Source of the DNA: Azotimanducus sp965220185
GTDB lineage: Bacteria; Pseudomonadota; Gammaproteobacteria; Pseudomonadales; Azotimanducaceae
Direction: 5' to 3'
NCBI GenBank assembly: GCA_965220185.1
Contig: OZ244807.1
Coordinates: 1,178,001-1,242,000 of the forward strand
Length of the DNA: 64,000 nt
Positions 16,379-25,965 of this stretch are shown here, piece after piece (within the stretch, counting starts at the first letter, position 1; each line of letters begins with the position of its first letter). A program made the translations under genes and the position numbers. The notes beneath the pieces are model-generated. The model was not told the DNA's origin and did no database searches. It worked only from the letters and a program-made list of their open reading frames with translations.

Positions 16379-17212
16379 ATGCGCGTCTGGGAAGCTAAAT
16401 TAGACGCGCAGATGAATTTCTCAACAGAAAATCCTTTCTTCGGGCCGGTTCCCGGAACCATTCCACTGCCACGAACACCCTTAACTGCGGTGCTCGCACA
16501 AATCAGATTTCCCGAGATCTTGTCTGTTGCGAAGGCTGAGTTCGTGTCAGATTTTCAAGAAGAGATCCGTCAAGATTACCCAATCTGCGCGTCATCGACT
16601 GAGCATCTCTTTGAAGTACGTCCATCCGCCGTAAATCAGTCGCTGTCTCAAAACTGGAGATTCAATGACTCGACGGGACTCTGGCGAACGACCTTGGCAT
16701 CGGGGTTCTTTGCTCTAGAGACTCGTGGCTATAGCAGTCGTGAGGATTTCGTTGCGCGCGTCGCGCAGCTCGCCAATGCCCTTTCCAATACAGTCAAGCC
16801 CAATTCAACGACTCGTATTGGCATTCGCTACGTGGACAGGGTACACGGAGAGTCATTAGACGCGCTTGAGAGATTTGTGCGTCCAGAGGTTTTGGGACCA
16901 TGCAACGAACCTCTCCGTGAGAATATTGAACAAGTATGGACACAATTGACCGCTATGACTGACCATGGGAAATTAACTGCTCGCTGGGGGCATATGCCCA
17001 GAGGTATGACCCACGAGCCTGACTTGATGCCCCCGATTGAGGAATCGTGCTGGTTTCTCGATACCGACGCTTACATGGAGTTCAGCGAACCGAGACAATT
17101 CGAATCAACATATATCGCAGACAAGCTTGATCAGCTAGCAAGCCGCTCATACGGATTCTTTCGTTGGGCTGTGAGCGACGAGTTCCTGAGACATTGCGGG
17201 GGTCGGACATGA
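16379..17212 (+). CDS. TIGR04255-like family protein
   Basis: 277 residues from the ATG at 16379, or 266 from the ATG at 16412; the frame is open to 16307. The family hallmark is near the N-terminus (PLPRTPLTAVLAQIRFPEILSV) with a later RIGIRYVDRV and a C-terminal DKLDQLASRSYGFFRWAVSDEFL. This is a sporadically distributed family of unknown function found in accessory regions. Its ATGA stop-start overlap with the next gene, and that gene's overlap with a third, indicate a three-gene operon acting together. Confidence 0.72.
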   Translation: MRVWEAKLDAQMNFSTENPFFGPVPGTIPLPRTPLTAVLAQIRFPEILSVAKAEFVSDFQEEIRQDYPICASSTEHLFEVRPSAVNQSLSQNWRFNDSTGLWRTTLASGFFALETRGYSSREDFVARVAQLANALSNTVKPNSTTRIGIRYVDRVHGESLDALERFVRPEVLGPCNEPLRENIEQVWTQLTAMTDHGKLTARWGHMPRGMTHEPDLMPPIEESCWFLDTDAYMEFSEPRQFESTYIADKLDQLASRSYGFFRWAVSDEFLRHCGGRT

Positions 17213-17952
17213 CTCAACTTCAGCAGCTTTTCCCAGATCCTGACGTTTTTGATGTGAGATTCGCGCCTTCAGACTCCGCGGGGTTCGAGAGAGTTGAGCG
17301 ATGGGTCAGGCGCGAAAGCGATCCGTTCCTACTTCTCTTGCTTCAATATAACCTGCCGTCCTCCGCGCATCCGCCAGCGTCGACTGACTATGTGCGGTTG
17401 GCGCTTATGCGCGAGGACGCGACCTCCTCAAGGATGACTTTTGTTGATATTCCATCAGACCTACTCGAAGAGGCTCGCGCCTTCTCAGGGGTCAATTTGG
17501 CAAAGGCAAATGAGAATGTGTTTGAAATCCGGCGTCTGACTGGCTTGGGTTGGGGGCAGTTGGCTGGCATGCTGGATGTTGACAGACGCACCGTTCACAA
17601 CTGGGTCAAGGGCTTCGATGTGCGCCCTCGCAATCGCGAGCGCATCGCAGATACACTGACCGTTCTGCGGCGCATAGACCGAGGTTCCACGCAGGAAAAT
17701 CTTGTGCTCTTGCAGGAGCTAGCGCTCGACGGCGCTACAGTTCTTGAATTGTTCAAACAGAAGAACTATGAAGAAATTCTTAGAGTTGCCGGGTCTGTTG
17801 GTGTCATTCGATCGGCGCCTACGAGAGCCGAAACGACCGGAGAATATAAGTCGATAACAATACATCCTGATGCGGATGCGTCTGAGACCTTTGGAAATCT
17901 TCCGTTCGAGCCACAAGCACCTGCCCGTGACAGGGTTCCGCACCATGCCTGA
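17209..17952 (+). CDS. Helix-turn-helix protein, middle gene of a three-gene cassette
   Basis: 247 residues from the ATG at 17209, overlapping the upstream stop by four bases. Residues about 110-150 form an XRE-like helix-turn-helix (IRRLTGLGWGQLAGMLDVDRRTVHNWVKG), so it probably binds DNA. The N-terminal 90 residues and the C-terminal 60 are unrecognised. It could regulate the cassette or act as a sensor in it. It overlaps the following gene by eight bases. Confidence 0.7.
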   Translation: MTQLQQLFPDPDVFDVRFAPSDSAGFERVERWVRRESDPFLLLLLQYNLPSSAHPPASTDYVRLALMREDATSSRMTFVDIPSDLLEEARAFSGVNLAKANENVFEIRRLTGLGWGQLAGMLDVDRRTVHNWVKGFDVRPRNRERIADTLTVLRRIDRGSTQENLVLLQELALDGATVLELFKQKNYEEILRVAGSVGVIRSAPTRAETTGEYKSITIHPDADASETFGNLPFEPQAPARDRVPHHA

Positions 17953-18784
17953 GCGTCAAACGCTGAAAAGCGAGGTATTCGCCGTTACCATAGGCGAGGA
18001 CCCATTGGCGCAATGGCACCAAGGTGATTTTGCCTTGGATGTTGGGGGATTCCTGTACGCCAGAGTGTCACAGAGTGGCGAGGCCTATGATGTAAGCGAA
18101 GATATAACAGGCGTATGTGGACTGATCGCGATTAGTCAATCTTGCGATATCGTGCGTGAAACCGGAGGCCGCCACTACGTCGCCTTCTGTCCTCTTGTTG
18201 AAGTGGAGGGTGATACGGCGTCCGACATCAAGAAAGGACGGCGACCCTATTTCGCCCATGTGCAGAACACTGAGGAAAACATCTTCGCAGACTTGCGGAG
18301 AGTCATGTCGGTGGAGAAAAAGCTCGTCCGGACATGGGAGAGGTGTTGTGGATTTCATTCCGAAGAAGCCCGCAGCCGATTTGCGGCAGCCTTGGAGCGT
18401 AAGTTTGGGCAGTTTGCTTTTCCTGACGAGTTTGATGGTGCGATCGGGCGCTTTCGACAAAGAGTCTGGTCGCGACACTCCAAGCGGGAGTCCGGTCCGG
18501 GAAAGGTTTATCGATCACTGGAGCAGATTCGCTTTCGCGCTGAACCCAACTGGGACGCAAGCGAAAGAAAGATTTCAAACGTAGCAGTCATGCAACACAG
18601 TGAATCTCAAGAAGCGACTCGACAGGAAATATCGAGTGAACTCGAGCAACAAATTGAGAAGATCAAGTGGCCGGTCGGGTACAAGTGGGGTGTGCCCCGC
18701 TTGCTGTTGGGGACCTCCAGAGACTTGACGGCGGAAGACATCATGACAAGCAGGAATGGTGACTTTGAATTTCTGTGTACTTGA
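17945..18784 (+). CDS. Unknown protein with SQSCD motif, last gene of the cassette
   Basis: 279 residues from the ATG at 17945; the frame is open to 17870 but the start is set by overlap with the preceding gene. The N-terminal half includes QGDFALDVGGFLYARV and GLIAISQSCDIVRE, then HYVAFCPLVEVEGD; a Cys-Asp motif after two serines recalls a family seen beside accessory genes, but I cannot name it. The C-terminal half is helical and charged (EISSELEQQIEKIKWPVGY). No membrane segment or signal peptide. The function is unknown. Confidence 0.6.
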   Translation: MPERQTLKSEVFAVTIGEDPLAQWHQGDFALDVGGFLYARVSQSGEAYDVSEDITGVCGLIAISQSCDIVRETGGRHYVAFCPLVEVEGDTASDIKKGRRPYFAHVQNTEENIFADLRRVMSVEKKLVRTWERCCGFHSEEARSRFAAALERKFGQFAFPDEFDGAIGRFRQRVWSRHSKRESGPGKVYRSLEQIRFRAEPNWDASERKISNVAVMQHSESQEATRQEISSELEQQIEKIKWPVGYKWGVPRLLLGTSRDLTAEDIMTSRNGDFEFLCT

Positions 18785-19033
18785 ACGTGGTTCCGTATGA
18801 ATTGACGCATCCGCGAGTCGCGTCGCACGAGACCGAAACTGAATCGGCGACAGCGCATTCGATCTGGCATACCCACAATTGACCAGCTCGCAGCCGCAGA
18901 GCACGCGCTTAGGCCGAGAAGGCAAGCCAAGTACATGCGTTCTGAAAGTGCGTGATATTCTTCATCATGCGCCGTCCCCTGCCAACAGGCGCTTACAATA
19001 CTCGCTTCCCGCGTCACACAACCTAAAAGCGCC

Positions 19034-22000
19034 TTGGACATCTTCTCGCCACCCCTGCCGGATGCGCACAAGTCTCGCGTGAGTTGGGGCGGCCTGCCGC
19101 ATGGTTCGGAAGCGCTCGCGATTGCGAATGCGGCGGCGAAGCACCCCGGCAGCACGCTTGTCGTGGCGAGCGATGCCAATCGCGCGTGGCATCTTCAGCG
19201 CGCCATCGCCTTTTATCTGCGCGGCTGCGAGAATGCGCCGCGGGTTGAGCGATTCCCGGACTGGGAGGTGCTGCCTTACGATGTCTTCTCGCCCGACCCT
19301 GAGATTGTTTCCGAACGACTGCACGTGCTGCATCGACTGCGCCTCGGCACACGCATGCTCATCGTTGCGCCGGTGCGCGCGCTCGCGCAGCGCCTGCCGC
19401 CGAAGCATTTCTTGGACAGCCGCATGTTGTCGATCGCCGTTGGTGACCGGCTCGATTCTGATCGGTTTCGCAGTCAATTGACCGATGCGGGCTATGCCCA
19501 TGTACCCAATGTGCGCGAGCAAGGCGAGTTTGCGCTGCGCGGCTCGCTATTTGATCTTTTTGCGCTCGGCGGCAACACACCCTACCGGCTCGACCTCTTT
19601 GACGACGAAGTGGCTGAAATCCGCAAGTTTGATCCTGTCACCCAGCGCACCACCGGGCATGTCGATGCCATCGAAATCGTTCCGGCGCGTGAGTTCCCCA
19701 TGGATACGGACAGCATCGCGCGCTTTCGCAATGCTTGGCACGAGACGTTCGATGTGGATGTGCGTCGCTGCCCGCTCTATCGCGAGGTGTGCGACGGGCA
19801 CGCATCGCCCGGGGTCGAGTTCTGTCTACCGCTCTTTTTCGAGCGCCTTGACTGCCTGTTCGACTACCTTGACGGCGACACTTTGCTCGTGACCGATCAG
19901 GACTCGCACATCGCCGCCGAGCAGTTTGAGCTCGAAGTCAAGAAGCGCTTCGAGTCGCTTTGCCACGACATCGAGCGTCCGGTGCTCGCCCCCAAAGCGC
20001 TGTTTCTTGAGGTGCCGAAGCTGTTTCAGCGCATCAAGCGCTTCGCCGAAGTTCGAATCGGCGGGCCGCGCCATATTCATGTGCTCGACACCTTCGAGTT
20101 GCCGGATGTGCGCGCCGACGCTGCGCGCGCCGAGCCGGCGCGTCGCCTGCAGCACTTCATAGAGAGCGCGCCAGGCATTAGAATCTTGTTCGTCGCCGAA
20201 TCCGCAGGACGTCGCGAGGTCCTCTCCAGATTCCTTGCGCAGGCAGGTATTCAAGCCGAAACCTGTCGCGCCTTCTCGGCCTTTCTCGCGTCCGACGTGC
20301 CCTACGCGGTTGTGCTCGGGCACGTTGAATCTGGACTTGCCAGTCTCGGCTTCGCGGTGATCCATGAGGATCAGCTGTTCCGCAACGATGGGCGTATTCG
20401 TGAGCGCCGCTCGGCGCGAACCCGCCGCCTCGACCCTGACCAAATCATCCACAGTCTCACCGAGCTGAGTCTCGGCTCGCCGGTCGTGCACGTCTCGCAC
20501 GGCGTCGGTCGCTACCGCGGCCTAACGACCATGGAAGAAGCTGGTCAAACAACTGAATTCCTGATCATTGAATACGCCGAAGGCGCGACGCTCTATCTGC
20601 CGGTTACTTCGCTTGAGTTGGTGTCGCGCTATTCTGGCGGCGATCCTGAGCAGGCGCCGCTCAATCGACTTGGCTCGGATGCGTGGCAGAAGACTCGGCG
20701 GCGGGCGGCGTCGCGCATCCGCGACATGGCTGTCGAGCTGCTTGATCTCTATGCGCGCCGCGAAGTGCAGGCGGGCGATGCCTTGCCGCTCGCAAGCGAG
20801 GCCATGCAGGAACTCGCGGCGTCCTTTCCTTGGGAACTCACGCCCGACCAGGAAAAAGCCATCAATGACACGCTTGCCGACCTCGCGCGCGACCACCCGA
20901 CTGACCGGCTTGTCTGCGGCGATGTCGGCTTCGGCAAAACCGAAGTGGCGGTGCGGGCGGCCTATCAAGCGACGCTCGCACGTCGGCAGACAGTTGTGCT
21001 CGTGCCGACGACCTTGCTTGCGCAGCAGCATTTCGACACTTTCACCGAGCGATATGCAGATCTCGGCGTGACTACGCAAGTCGTCTCGCGCTTACGAAGT
21101 GGAGGAGAGATTTCCGAACTACAGCGCGAAGCGGCGCAGGGTCGGCCAGACCTGATCATCGGCACCCATGCGCTTTTGGGTAGCGCTTGGAAGTTTGCCC
21201 GCCTCGGGCTCGTGATCATCGACGAAGAGCATCGCTTTGGCGTCCGCCAGAAAGAAGCGTTGCGCAAGCTGCGCGCCAATGTCAATGTGCTGTCCCTGAC
21301 GGCGACGCCCATCCCGCGCACCTTGAATCTCGCTCTGAACGGCATTCGCGACCTGTCGATCATCGCCACCGCGCCTGAGCATCGCTTGCCGGTGCGAACG
21401 TTTGTGCGCGAAGACAATCGCCGGCTCGTGCAGGAGGCCGTTCGCCGCGAACTCGGGCGCGGCGGACAGGTGTTCTACCTGCACAACGAAGTCCGCACCA
21501 TCGAGCAGTCGGCCTTTGAGCTTGGTCGTCTTGTGCCGGAAGCGCACATCGGCATCGGTCATGGGCAGATGCCGAAGCACGAGCTTGAGCGCACCATGCG
21601 CGAGTTTGCGAACCGGCAAACCAATGTCCTTGTATGCAGCACCATCATTGAATCGGGTATCGATATTCCGAACGCGAATACCATCATCATCGAGCGCGCT
21701 GACAAGTTCGGCTTGGCTGAATTGCATCAACTGCGCGGCAGGGTGGGGCGCTCGAACCGCCAAGCCTACGCCTATCTCTTGACCCCGCATCCCAAATCCA
21801 TGACCAAGGATGCCATCAAGCGCCTTGAGGCGATTCGCGATGCGGGCGAGCTTGGCATTGGCTTTTCGCTCGCAACGCACGATCTTGAAATTCGCGGCAC
21901 GGGCGAACTTCTTGGCAAGGATCAGTCCGGGCAGATCGAGTCGATCGGCTACAGCATGTACCTTGACATGCTTTCGCGGGCGGTCGATGCCTTGCGGAGC

Positions 22001-22510
22001 GGTCGAGTGCCGGATACCGACTTGCCGGTCGAGCTTGGCGATGAAGTTTTGATCGGCGAATCTGCGCTGATTCCCGAGGACTACCTGCCGGATGTGCAGC
22101 AGCGACTGATCCTCTACAAGCGCATCGCCAGTCGGCAATCCAAATCCGATCTTGAGGATTTGCGCGGTGAGGTGCGCGACCGTTTCGGGCGATTGCCAGC
22201 CCCGCTCGTCAATCTCTTCTGCATCACGCGCCTCAAGCTTGACGCCAAGCCGCTCGGCATCCGCACCCTTGAACTGAACCCAAATGGCGGCCGCATTCGC
22301 TTTCACGACAACGCCGAGGTCAAGGTCGATGCCATGGTCGCGCTGATCAGCGCCAAGCCGAAAGAGTTTGCGCTTCGCGGCGAACACACGCTTGGGCTCT
22401 TGAAGCGCATCGACAACACGGAAGCGCGGGTGCAGTATCTCGAAGCGTTGCTCGCCGAGTTCGCGCAGTCAGGTCTCACCTCTCGCCAGCATACGAGAGT
22501 CGCTGCATGA
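19034..22510 (+). CDS. mfd: Transcription-repair coupling factor Mfd
   Basis: 1158 residues, close to E. coli Mfd (1148), from a TTG at 19034 that gives the normal N-terminus. Mfd removes RNA polymerase stalled at lesions and recruits UvrA. The order is: UvrB-homology region (SEALAIANAAAKHPGSTLVVASDANRA), RNA-polymerase-interacting domain near 480-560 (SPVVHVSHGVGRYRGLTTME), helicase with Walker A GDVGFGKT at 629-636 and DEEH at 730-733, the TATPIPRTL motif, RGRVGRS and a C-terminal D7 domain. It is coupled to csiV by an ATGA overlap. No damage is seen. Confidence 0.97.
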   Translation: MDIFSPPLPDAHKSRVSWGGLPHGSEALAIANAAAKHPGSTLVVASDANRAWHLQRAIAFYLRGCENAPRVERFPDWEVLPYDVFSPDPEIVSERLHVLHRLRLGTRMLIVAPVRALAQRLPPKHFLDSRMLSIAVGDRLDSDRFRSQLTDAGYAHVPNVREQGEFALRGSLFDLFALGGNTPYRLDLFDDEVAEIRKFDPVTQRTTGHVDAIEIVPAREFPMDTDSIARFRNAWHETFDVDVRRCPLYREVCDGHASPGVEFCLPLFFERLDCLFDYLDGDTLLVTDQDSHIAAEQFELEVKKRFESLCHDIERPVLAPKALFLEVPKLFQRIKRFAEVRIGGPRHIHVLDTFELPDVRADAARAEPARRLQHFIESAPGIRILFVAESAGRREVLSRFLAQAGIQAETCRAFSAFLASDVPYAVVLGHVESGLASLGFAVIHEDQLFRNDGRIRERRSARTRRLDPDQIIHSLTELSLGSPVVHVSHGVGRYRGLTTMEEAGQTTEFLIIEYAEGATLYLPVTSLELVSRYSGGDPEQAPLNRLGSDAWQKTRRRAASRIRDMAVELLDLYARREVQAGDALPLASEAMQELAASFPWELTPDQEKAINDTLADLARDHPTDRLVCGDVGFGKTEVAVRAAYQATLARRQTVVLVPTTLLAQQHFDTFTERYADLGVTTQVVSRLRSGGEISELQREAAQGRPDLIIGTHALLGSAWKFARLGLVIIDEEHRFGVRQKEALRKLRANVNVLSLTATPIPRTLNLALNGIRDLSIIATAPEHRLPVRTFVREDNRRLVQEAVRRELGRGGQVFYLHNEVRTIEQSAFELGRLVPEAHIGIGHGQMPKHELERTMREFANRQTNVLVCSTIIESGIDIPNANTIIIERADKFGLAELHQLRGRVGRSNRQAYAYLLTPHPKSMTKDAIKRLEAIRDAGELGIGFSLATHDLEIRGTGELLGKDQSGQIESIGYSMYLDMLSRAVDALRSGRVPDTDLPVELGDEVLIGESALIPEDYLPDVQQRLILYKRIASRQSKSDLEDLRGEVRDRFGRLPAPLVNLFCITRLKLDAKPLGIRTLELNPNGGRIRFHDNAEVKVDAMVALISAKPKEFALRGEHTLGLLKRIDNTEARVQYLEALLAEFAQSGLTSRQHTRVAA

Positions 22511-23292
22511 AGGTCTTGGCCGCGGTTCTCGGCTTCGCTTTATCAGCGGAGAGCTTCGCACAGTTCGCCGACGGCTTTGACCCGGATGCCTATGTGCAAG
22601 TCGAGGTGATTTTCTTCAGCACGGAAACCGCTTCTGATGCCACCAACCGCACCGGTGTGCGCACCGAAATGCTAGAGCTTGGAGGGCCGAGGACTTTCCC
22701 TCGCCGATTGCTGAGCATTGAAAATTCACGACTGACCAAGTACTGGGATGCTTCGTGGTTCGAGGACGAATGGTCGCTCATTGCGCCGCGCTTGCTCGAT
22801 GCGTTCCCGGAGCAGGAACTACCGCAAGAACCAGTGGCGTCAGAGCTTCCGCCTGTTGCCGACATGACTCCACAAATCCCGCAGGAAGCAACGCTTTGGC
22901 AGCGCTATCAGGCGTGGTACACCGACCTGGTGGCCAATTGCTTCGTGCAGCGGCGTAGGGACGACTGGCAATTGGCGCGTGCGCTCTCTGCGCTAGAGCG
23001 ATCAAATACGCACCGAGTGCTCATGCACGGTGCGTGGATTCAGCCGGTTTCGGCGCAGCCGAGACCGATCTTGCTCAGCGGAGGCGAGCCCGGCGAAGTC
23101 GGCTTCCTGTCGGTGACGCGCGAAGGCTTCTTCAAGGCGGAAGTGCGCGTCTGGCGTCTGCTCGGCGCTGGCTATGCCGAGCTGCATGAAGTTCGCCCCA
23201 TGCGCAGTCGCCGCGCCTATTATTTCGACCATCCGCTGATGGGCGTGGTACTGCGCGTCGATCCTGTCCAGGTGCCGAGTGAGTTTCGGTAG
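22507..23292 (+). CDS. csiV: CsiV-like periplasmic protein
   Basis: 261 residues with an N-terminal signal peptide (MKVLAAVLGFALSAESFAQF). The body holds the features of CsiV proteins encoded next to mfd in gammaproteobacteria: YVQVEVIFFSTE near the start and RSRRAYYFDHPLMGVVLRVDPV at the end. CsiV was described as a peptidoglycan-binding cell-shape factor in Vibrio; the role here is inferred from family and position. It overlaps mfd by four bases and the next gene by one, so the three are probably one transcript. Confidence 0.85.
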   Translation: MKVLAAVLGFALSAESFAQFADGFDPDAYVQVEVIFFSTETASDATNRTGVRTEMLELGGPRTFPRRLLSIENSRLTKYWDASWFEDEWSLIAPRLLDAFPEQELPQEPVASELPPVADMTPQIPQEATLWQRYQAWYTDLVANCFVQRRRDDWQLARALSALERSNTHRVLMHGAWIQPVSAQPRPILLSGGEPGEVGFLSVTREGFFKAEVRVWRLLGAGYAELHEVRPMRSRRAYYFDHPLMGVVLRVDPVQVPSEFR

Positions 23293-24650
23293 TGTTGTTT
23301 AAGCGTTTCAAGCTCATGCTGCTCCTTCTTGCGGCTTGTCAACAAGCACAAGCAGGCGAAGATTACGATGTCATCGTTATCGGCGGCGGGCTGATGGGAA
23401 GCAGCGCGGCATGGCAACTCGCGAAGGCGGGACAGCGCGTGCTGTTGCTCGAGAAACAGGCTGCCGAATATACGCAAGGGTCGAGCTTGGGCGAGGCGAG
23501 AATCGCACGAAGCCTCGGACCCGCTGGCGATATCTGGTCGTACATGCACAACCAGACCGTAGCCGAGGTTGAGGACCTCATCGCGTTTCTGAATCGTCAT
23601 GAACCCGGCCACTCGATGAACGACATCTACACAACCTCGCCCGTCAGCTATGTGCGCCATCACAGCCAAGTGTCCTGGCTCGAGCGTATCCGAGAGAATC
23701 AAGTTGACCGTTACGAATACGCGGGGACGCCGCAAGAGGCCGAGGCCTTGTTCAATCTCACAATGCCGCCGGACACCATCATGTGGCGGGAATACAAAGC
23801 GCATTCTGGAACCATCAACCCCGAGGCGCTGATCGCGTATTTGCACAAGGCTTTGGTGCTTCTCGGGAGTAGCGTGCAATACGAGAGTCGGGTGGATGAG
23901 CTATTCCAAGATGGCGGCGACTACGCTTTGCTGGTGACGAATACCCAAACCGAGGAAAGCAGACATCTGCGCGCAGGGAAGGTAGTGAGCGCGGCTGGCC
24001 CCTATACTGGCCGTCTGCTTCAGAACACGGCCCCCTATTTCGATTCGCTCATTGACCCGCAACGAGTGTTTCTGGCGTTCTTCGCGATAGCACCGAATAT
24101 GTATCATTCATGGGCCGAGCGGGACAAGCAGCGCTTCCGCGATCTCTACCCAGCCATCAACAGCACCAACCCAACGCGGGAAGGTAGCTTCTTCACCATG
24201 CTTGAGGGAGAGACTCCGCAAGGTTCGCCGGTCATCAAAATAGGCGGGCATTTCCAGCGCTCCGACATCAGCGACCTTGATTCCGTGTGGCAGGAAGATC
24301 TCACGGAAACTGAAATTGAGTGGAGCCGGGAAAGCGCGGCAAGGCATTTGCGTTTGCTCGATCTCGGGATCGGCGAACAGGACTTGGACTATGTGAGCGG
24401 CTATTCGTGCGTCTATTCCTTGACCGCGACCGAGGTTCCCTACGTTACCCATGTGCGGGATGATCTCGGAAATCCCGGCCCGAATCTCGTGGTGATTGCC
24501 GGCATGTCCGGCGTCGGCGCCAAGGGTGCCTTAGCCTATGGATTGATCGCCGCCAATCTGCTGCTTGGCGAAGACGATCCAGACCCGATGTACCAAAAAG
24601 CCAAGGCAGCGTTTGGCTATGATCGCTTGCTGTCGGATTTGTCGGAGTGA
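23292..24650 (+). CDS. FAD-dependent amine oxidase (DAO family), probable lipoprotein
   Basis: 452 residues from a GTG at 23292. The N-terminus MLFKRFKLMLLLLAACQQAQA is a signal sequence ending in a lipobox-like LAAC, unusual for this enzyme class, followed by the dinucleotide-binding motif DYDVIVIGGGLMGSSAAWQLAKAG. The fold resembles monomeric sarcosine/N-methyltryptophan oxidases (SLGEARIARSL; SAAGPYTGRLL; VVIAGMSGVGAKGALAYG). It probably oxidises an N-methyl or amino group in the periplasm; the substrate is unknown. A roughly 165-residue C-terminal copy lies at 25443-25936. Confidence 0.82.
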   Translation: MLFKRFKLMLLLLAACQQAQAGEDYDVIVIGGGLMGSSAAWQLAKAGQRVLLLEKQAAEYTQGSSLGEARIARSLGPAGDIWSYMHNQTVAEVEDLIAFLNRHEPGHSMNDIYTTSPVSYVRHHSQVSWLERIRENQVDRYEYAGTPQEAEALFNLTMPPDTIMWREYKAHSGTINPEALIAYLHKALVLLGSSVQYESRVDELFQDGGDYALLVTNTQTEESRHLRAGKVVSAAGPYTGRLLQNTAPYFDSLIDPQRVFLAFFAIAPNMYHSWAERDKQRFRDLYPAINSTNPTREGSFFTMLEGETPQGSPVIKIGGHFQRSDISDLDSVWQEDLTETEIEWSRESAARHLRLLDLGIGEQDLDYVSGYSCVYSLTATEVPYVTHVRDDLGNPGPNLVVIAGMSGVGAKGALAYGLIAANLLLGEDDPDPMYQKAKAAFGYDRLLSDLSE

Positions 24651-24811
24651 CGGTCAAAACAATGGACGCTGAGCAAGTCCAAGCGGACTTCTGGATAAAG
24701 TTACTCGAAATAGCGATTCAGTAAGACGGTTCGGGAAGTCAGCGAGATCGACTTTCGCCGCGCATTGTTGCGTCTCTTCCCTATTATTCATAGCTGGCCT
24801 ATCATGCGACC

Positions 24812-25060
24812 ATGATAAAGATCAACATTGCCGAAGCGAAGGCGCATTTCTCGCGTCATATCGAGTCCGTCGAGCGCGGAGAGACGATAACGGTCTGTCG
24901 CCGCAATGTCCCTATTGCGGAGATCAGGGCGCTGCCCCGTCCTCTGCGGGAGAGGCGTCCAGTGGGGATTGACCGAGGCATGACCATTCCCGATAGCTTT
25001 TTTGAACCGCTTCCCGATAGCCTGCTAGCGGCATTCGAAGGAGAAAGTAATTCTGAATGA
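24812..25060 (+). CDS. Phd/YefM-type antitoxin
   Basis: 82 residues starting MIKINIAEAKAHFSRHIESVERGETITVCRRNVPIAEI, the Phd/YefM DNA-binding N-terminus. The C-terminal tail (IPDSFFEPLPDSLLAAFEGESN) is the usual toxin-wrapping segment. Its stop overlaps the following PIN start by four bases (ATGA). The partner toxin is broken, so this antitoxin may be an orphan or may act on other PIN toxins nearby. Confidence 0.88.
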   Translation: MIKINIAEAKAHFSRHIESVERGETITVCRRNVPIAEIRALPRPLRERRPVGIDRGMTIPDSFFEPLPDSLLAAFEGESNSE

Positions 25061-25443
25061 GGTTATTGCTCGACACCTGCACCTTTCTTTGGTTAGCGGC
25101 AGACGATCCGCATTTGACCGACACAGCAAGAGATTCCTGCCGTGACCCTCGCAACGAAGTTTTTCTCAGCACCCTCGCTGCATGGGAAATCGCAATCAAG
25201 TATCGTCTCGGCCGATTGCAACTGCCTGAACGTCCGGACAGATATGTTGCGAGTAGACGGGAATGATTGCGACTAGAATCTCTCCCTTTCGATGAAAATA
25301 GTGCTGTGCACGATGCGCTGTTGCCAAACCATCATAAGGATCCGTTCGACAGGGGAATGGTTTCTCAAGCTATTCTGCACGGATTGATGATCGTCACCCC
25401 AGGCACCTACATCGTGCGCTATCCTGCGCTGGTAATTTGGTAG
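25057..25443 (+). pseudogene. PIN-domain toxin interrupted by an in-frame TGA
   Basis: The first 69 codons (MRLLLDTCTFLWLAADDPHLTDTARDSC...) are a normal PIN toxin N-terminus with Asp6 and the AAWEIAIKYRLGRLQLP segment. A TGA at 25264-25266 stops translation, but the same frame continues with LESLPFDENSAVHDALLPNHHKDPFDRGMVSQAIL, the rest of a PIN domain, ending at a TAG at 25441. The usual TPD acidic residue is TPG here, a further sign of decay. A single nonsense change (possibly TGG to TGA) explains the break. Confidence 0.8.
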
Positions 25444-25936
25444 CAACGGCACCAATCCAGCCCGAGAAGGAAGTTCTCTCGCGGTGCTAAATGGGCAGGC
25501 TCGTGACGGCTTGCCCGCCATAAGAATCAGTGCGCATTTCCAGCGCTCCGAGATAAGCGACCTTGATTCCGTGTGGCAGGAGGCGCTCACGGAAGCTGAA
25601 ATTGAGTGGAGCCGGGAAAGCACGGCGAGGCATTTGAGTTTGCTTGATCTTGACATCGGCCAACATGACTTGAACTATGTGAGCGGCTATTCCTACGTCT
25701 ATTCCTTGACCGCGACCGATGTTCCCTACGTTACCCATGTGCAGGATGATCTTGGAGAACCCGACTCGAATCTCGTGGTCATTGCCGGAATGTCCGGAGT
25801 CGGCGCCAAGAGTGTCCTAGCGTATGGGCTGATCTCTGCCAATATACTGCTTGGCGAAGACGATCCAGACCCGATGTACCAAAAAGCCAAGGCAGCGTTT
25901 GGCTATGAGCGCCTCATATCGGATTTGTCGCATTGA
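25443..25936 (+). pseudogene. C-terminal fragment of a second DAO-family oxidase
   Basis: The frame reading TNPAREGSSLAVLNGQARDGLP through HFQRSEISDLDSVWQ to the end SDLSH is a near copy of the last 165 residues of the oxidase at 23292-24650, including VSGYSYVYSLTATDVPYVTH and MSGVGAK. No N-terminal FAD-binding part exists. The fragment begins right where the PIN toxin ends, so the toxin module appears to have replaced or been inserted into the 5' part of a tandem duplicate. An ATG at 25484 could start a short protein, but it would lack the cofactor site. Confidence 0.85.
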
Positions 25937-25965
25937 CATCCAAATTGTAGTCACTTTACAGTCTC

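Noticed and set aside
19101..19892. Additional frames inside the first part of mfd
   Set aside because: They are out-of-frame shadows of a continuous Mfd protein with all motifs.
25264..25266. TGA recoding as tryptophan or selenocysteine
   Set aside because: Many clearly functional genes here end with TGA, so reassignment is excluded; no selenocysteine insertion hairpin or redox context is seen at the PIN genes.
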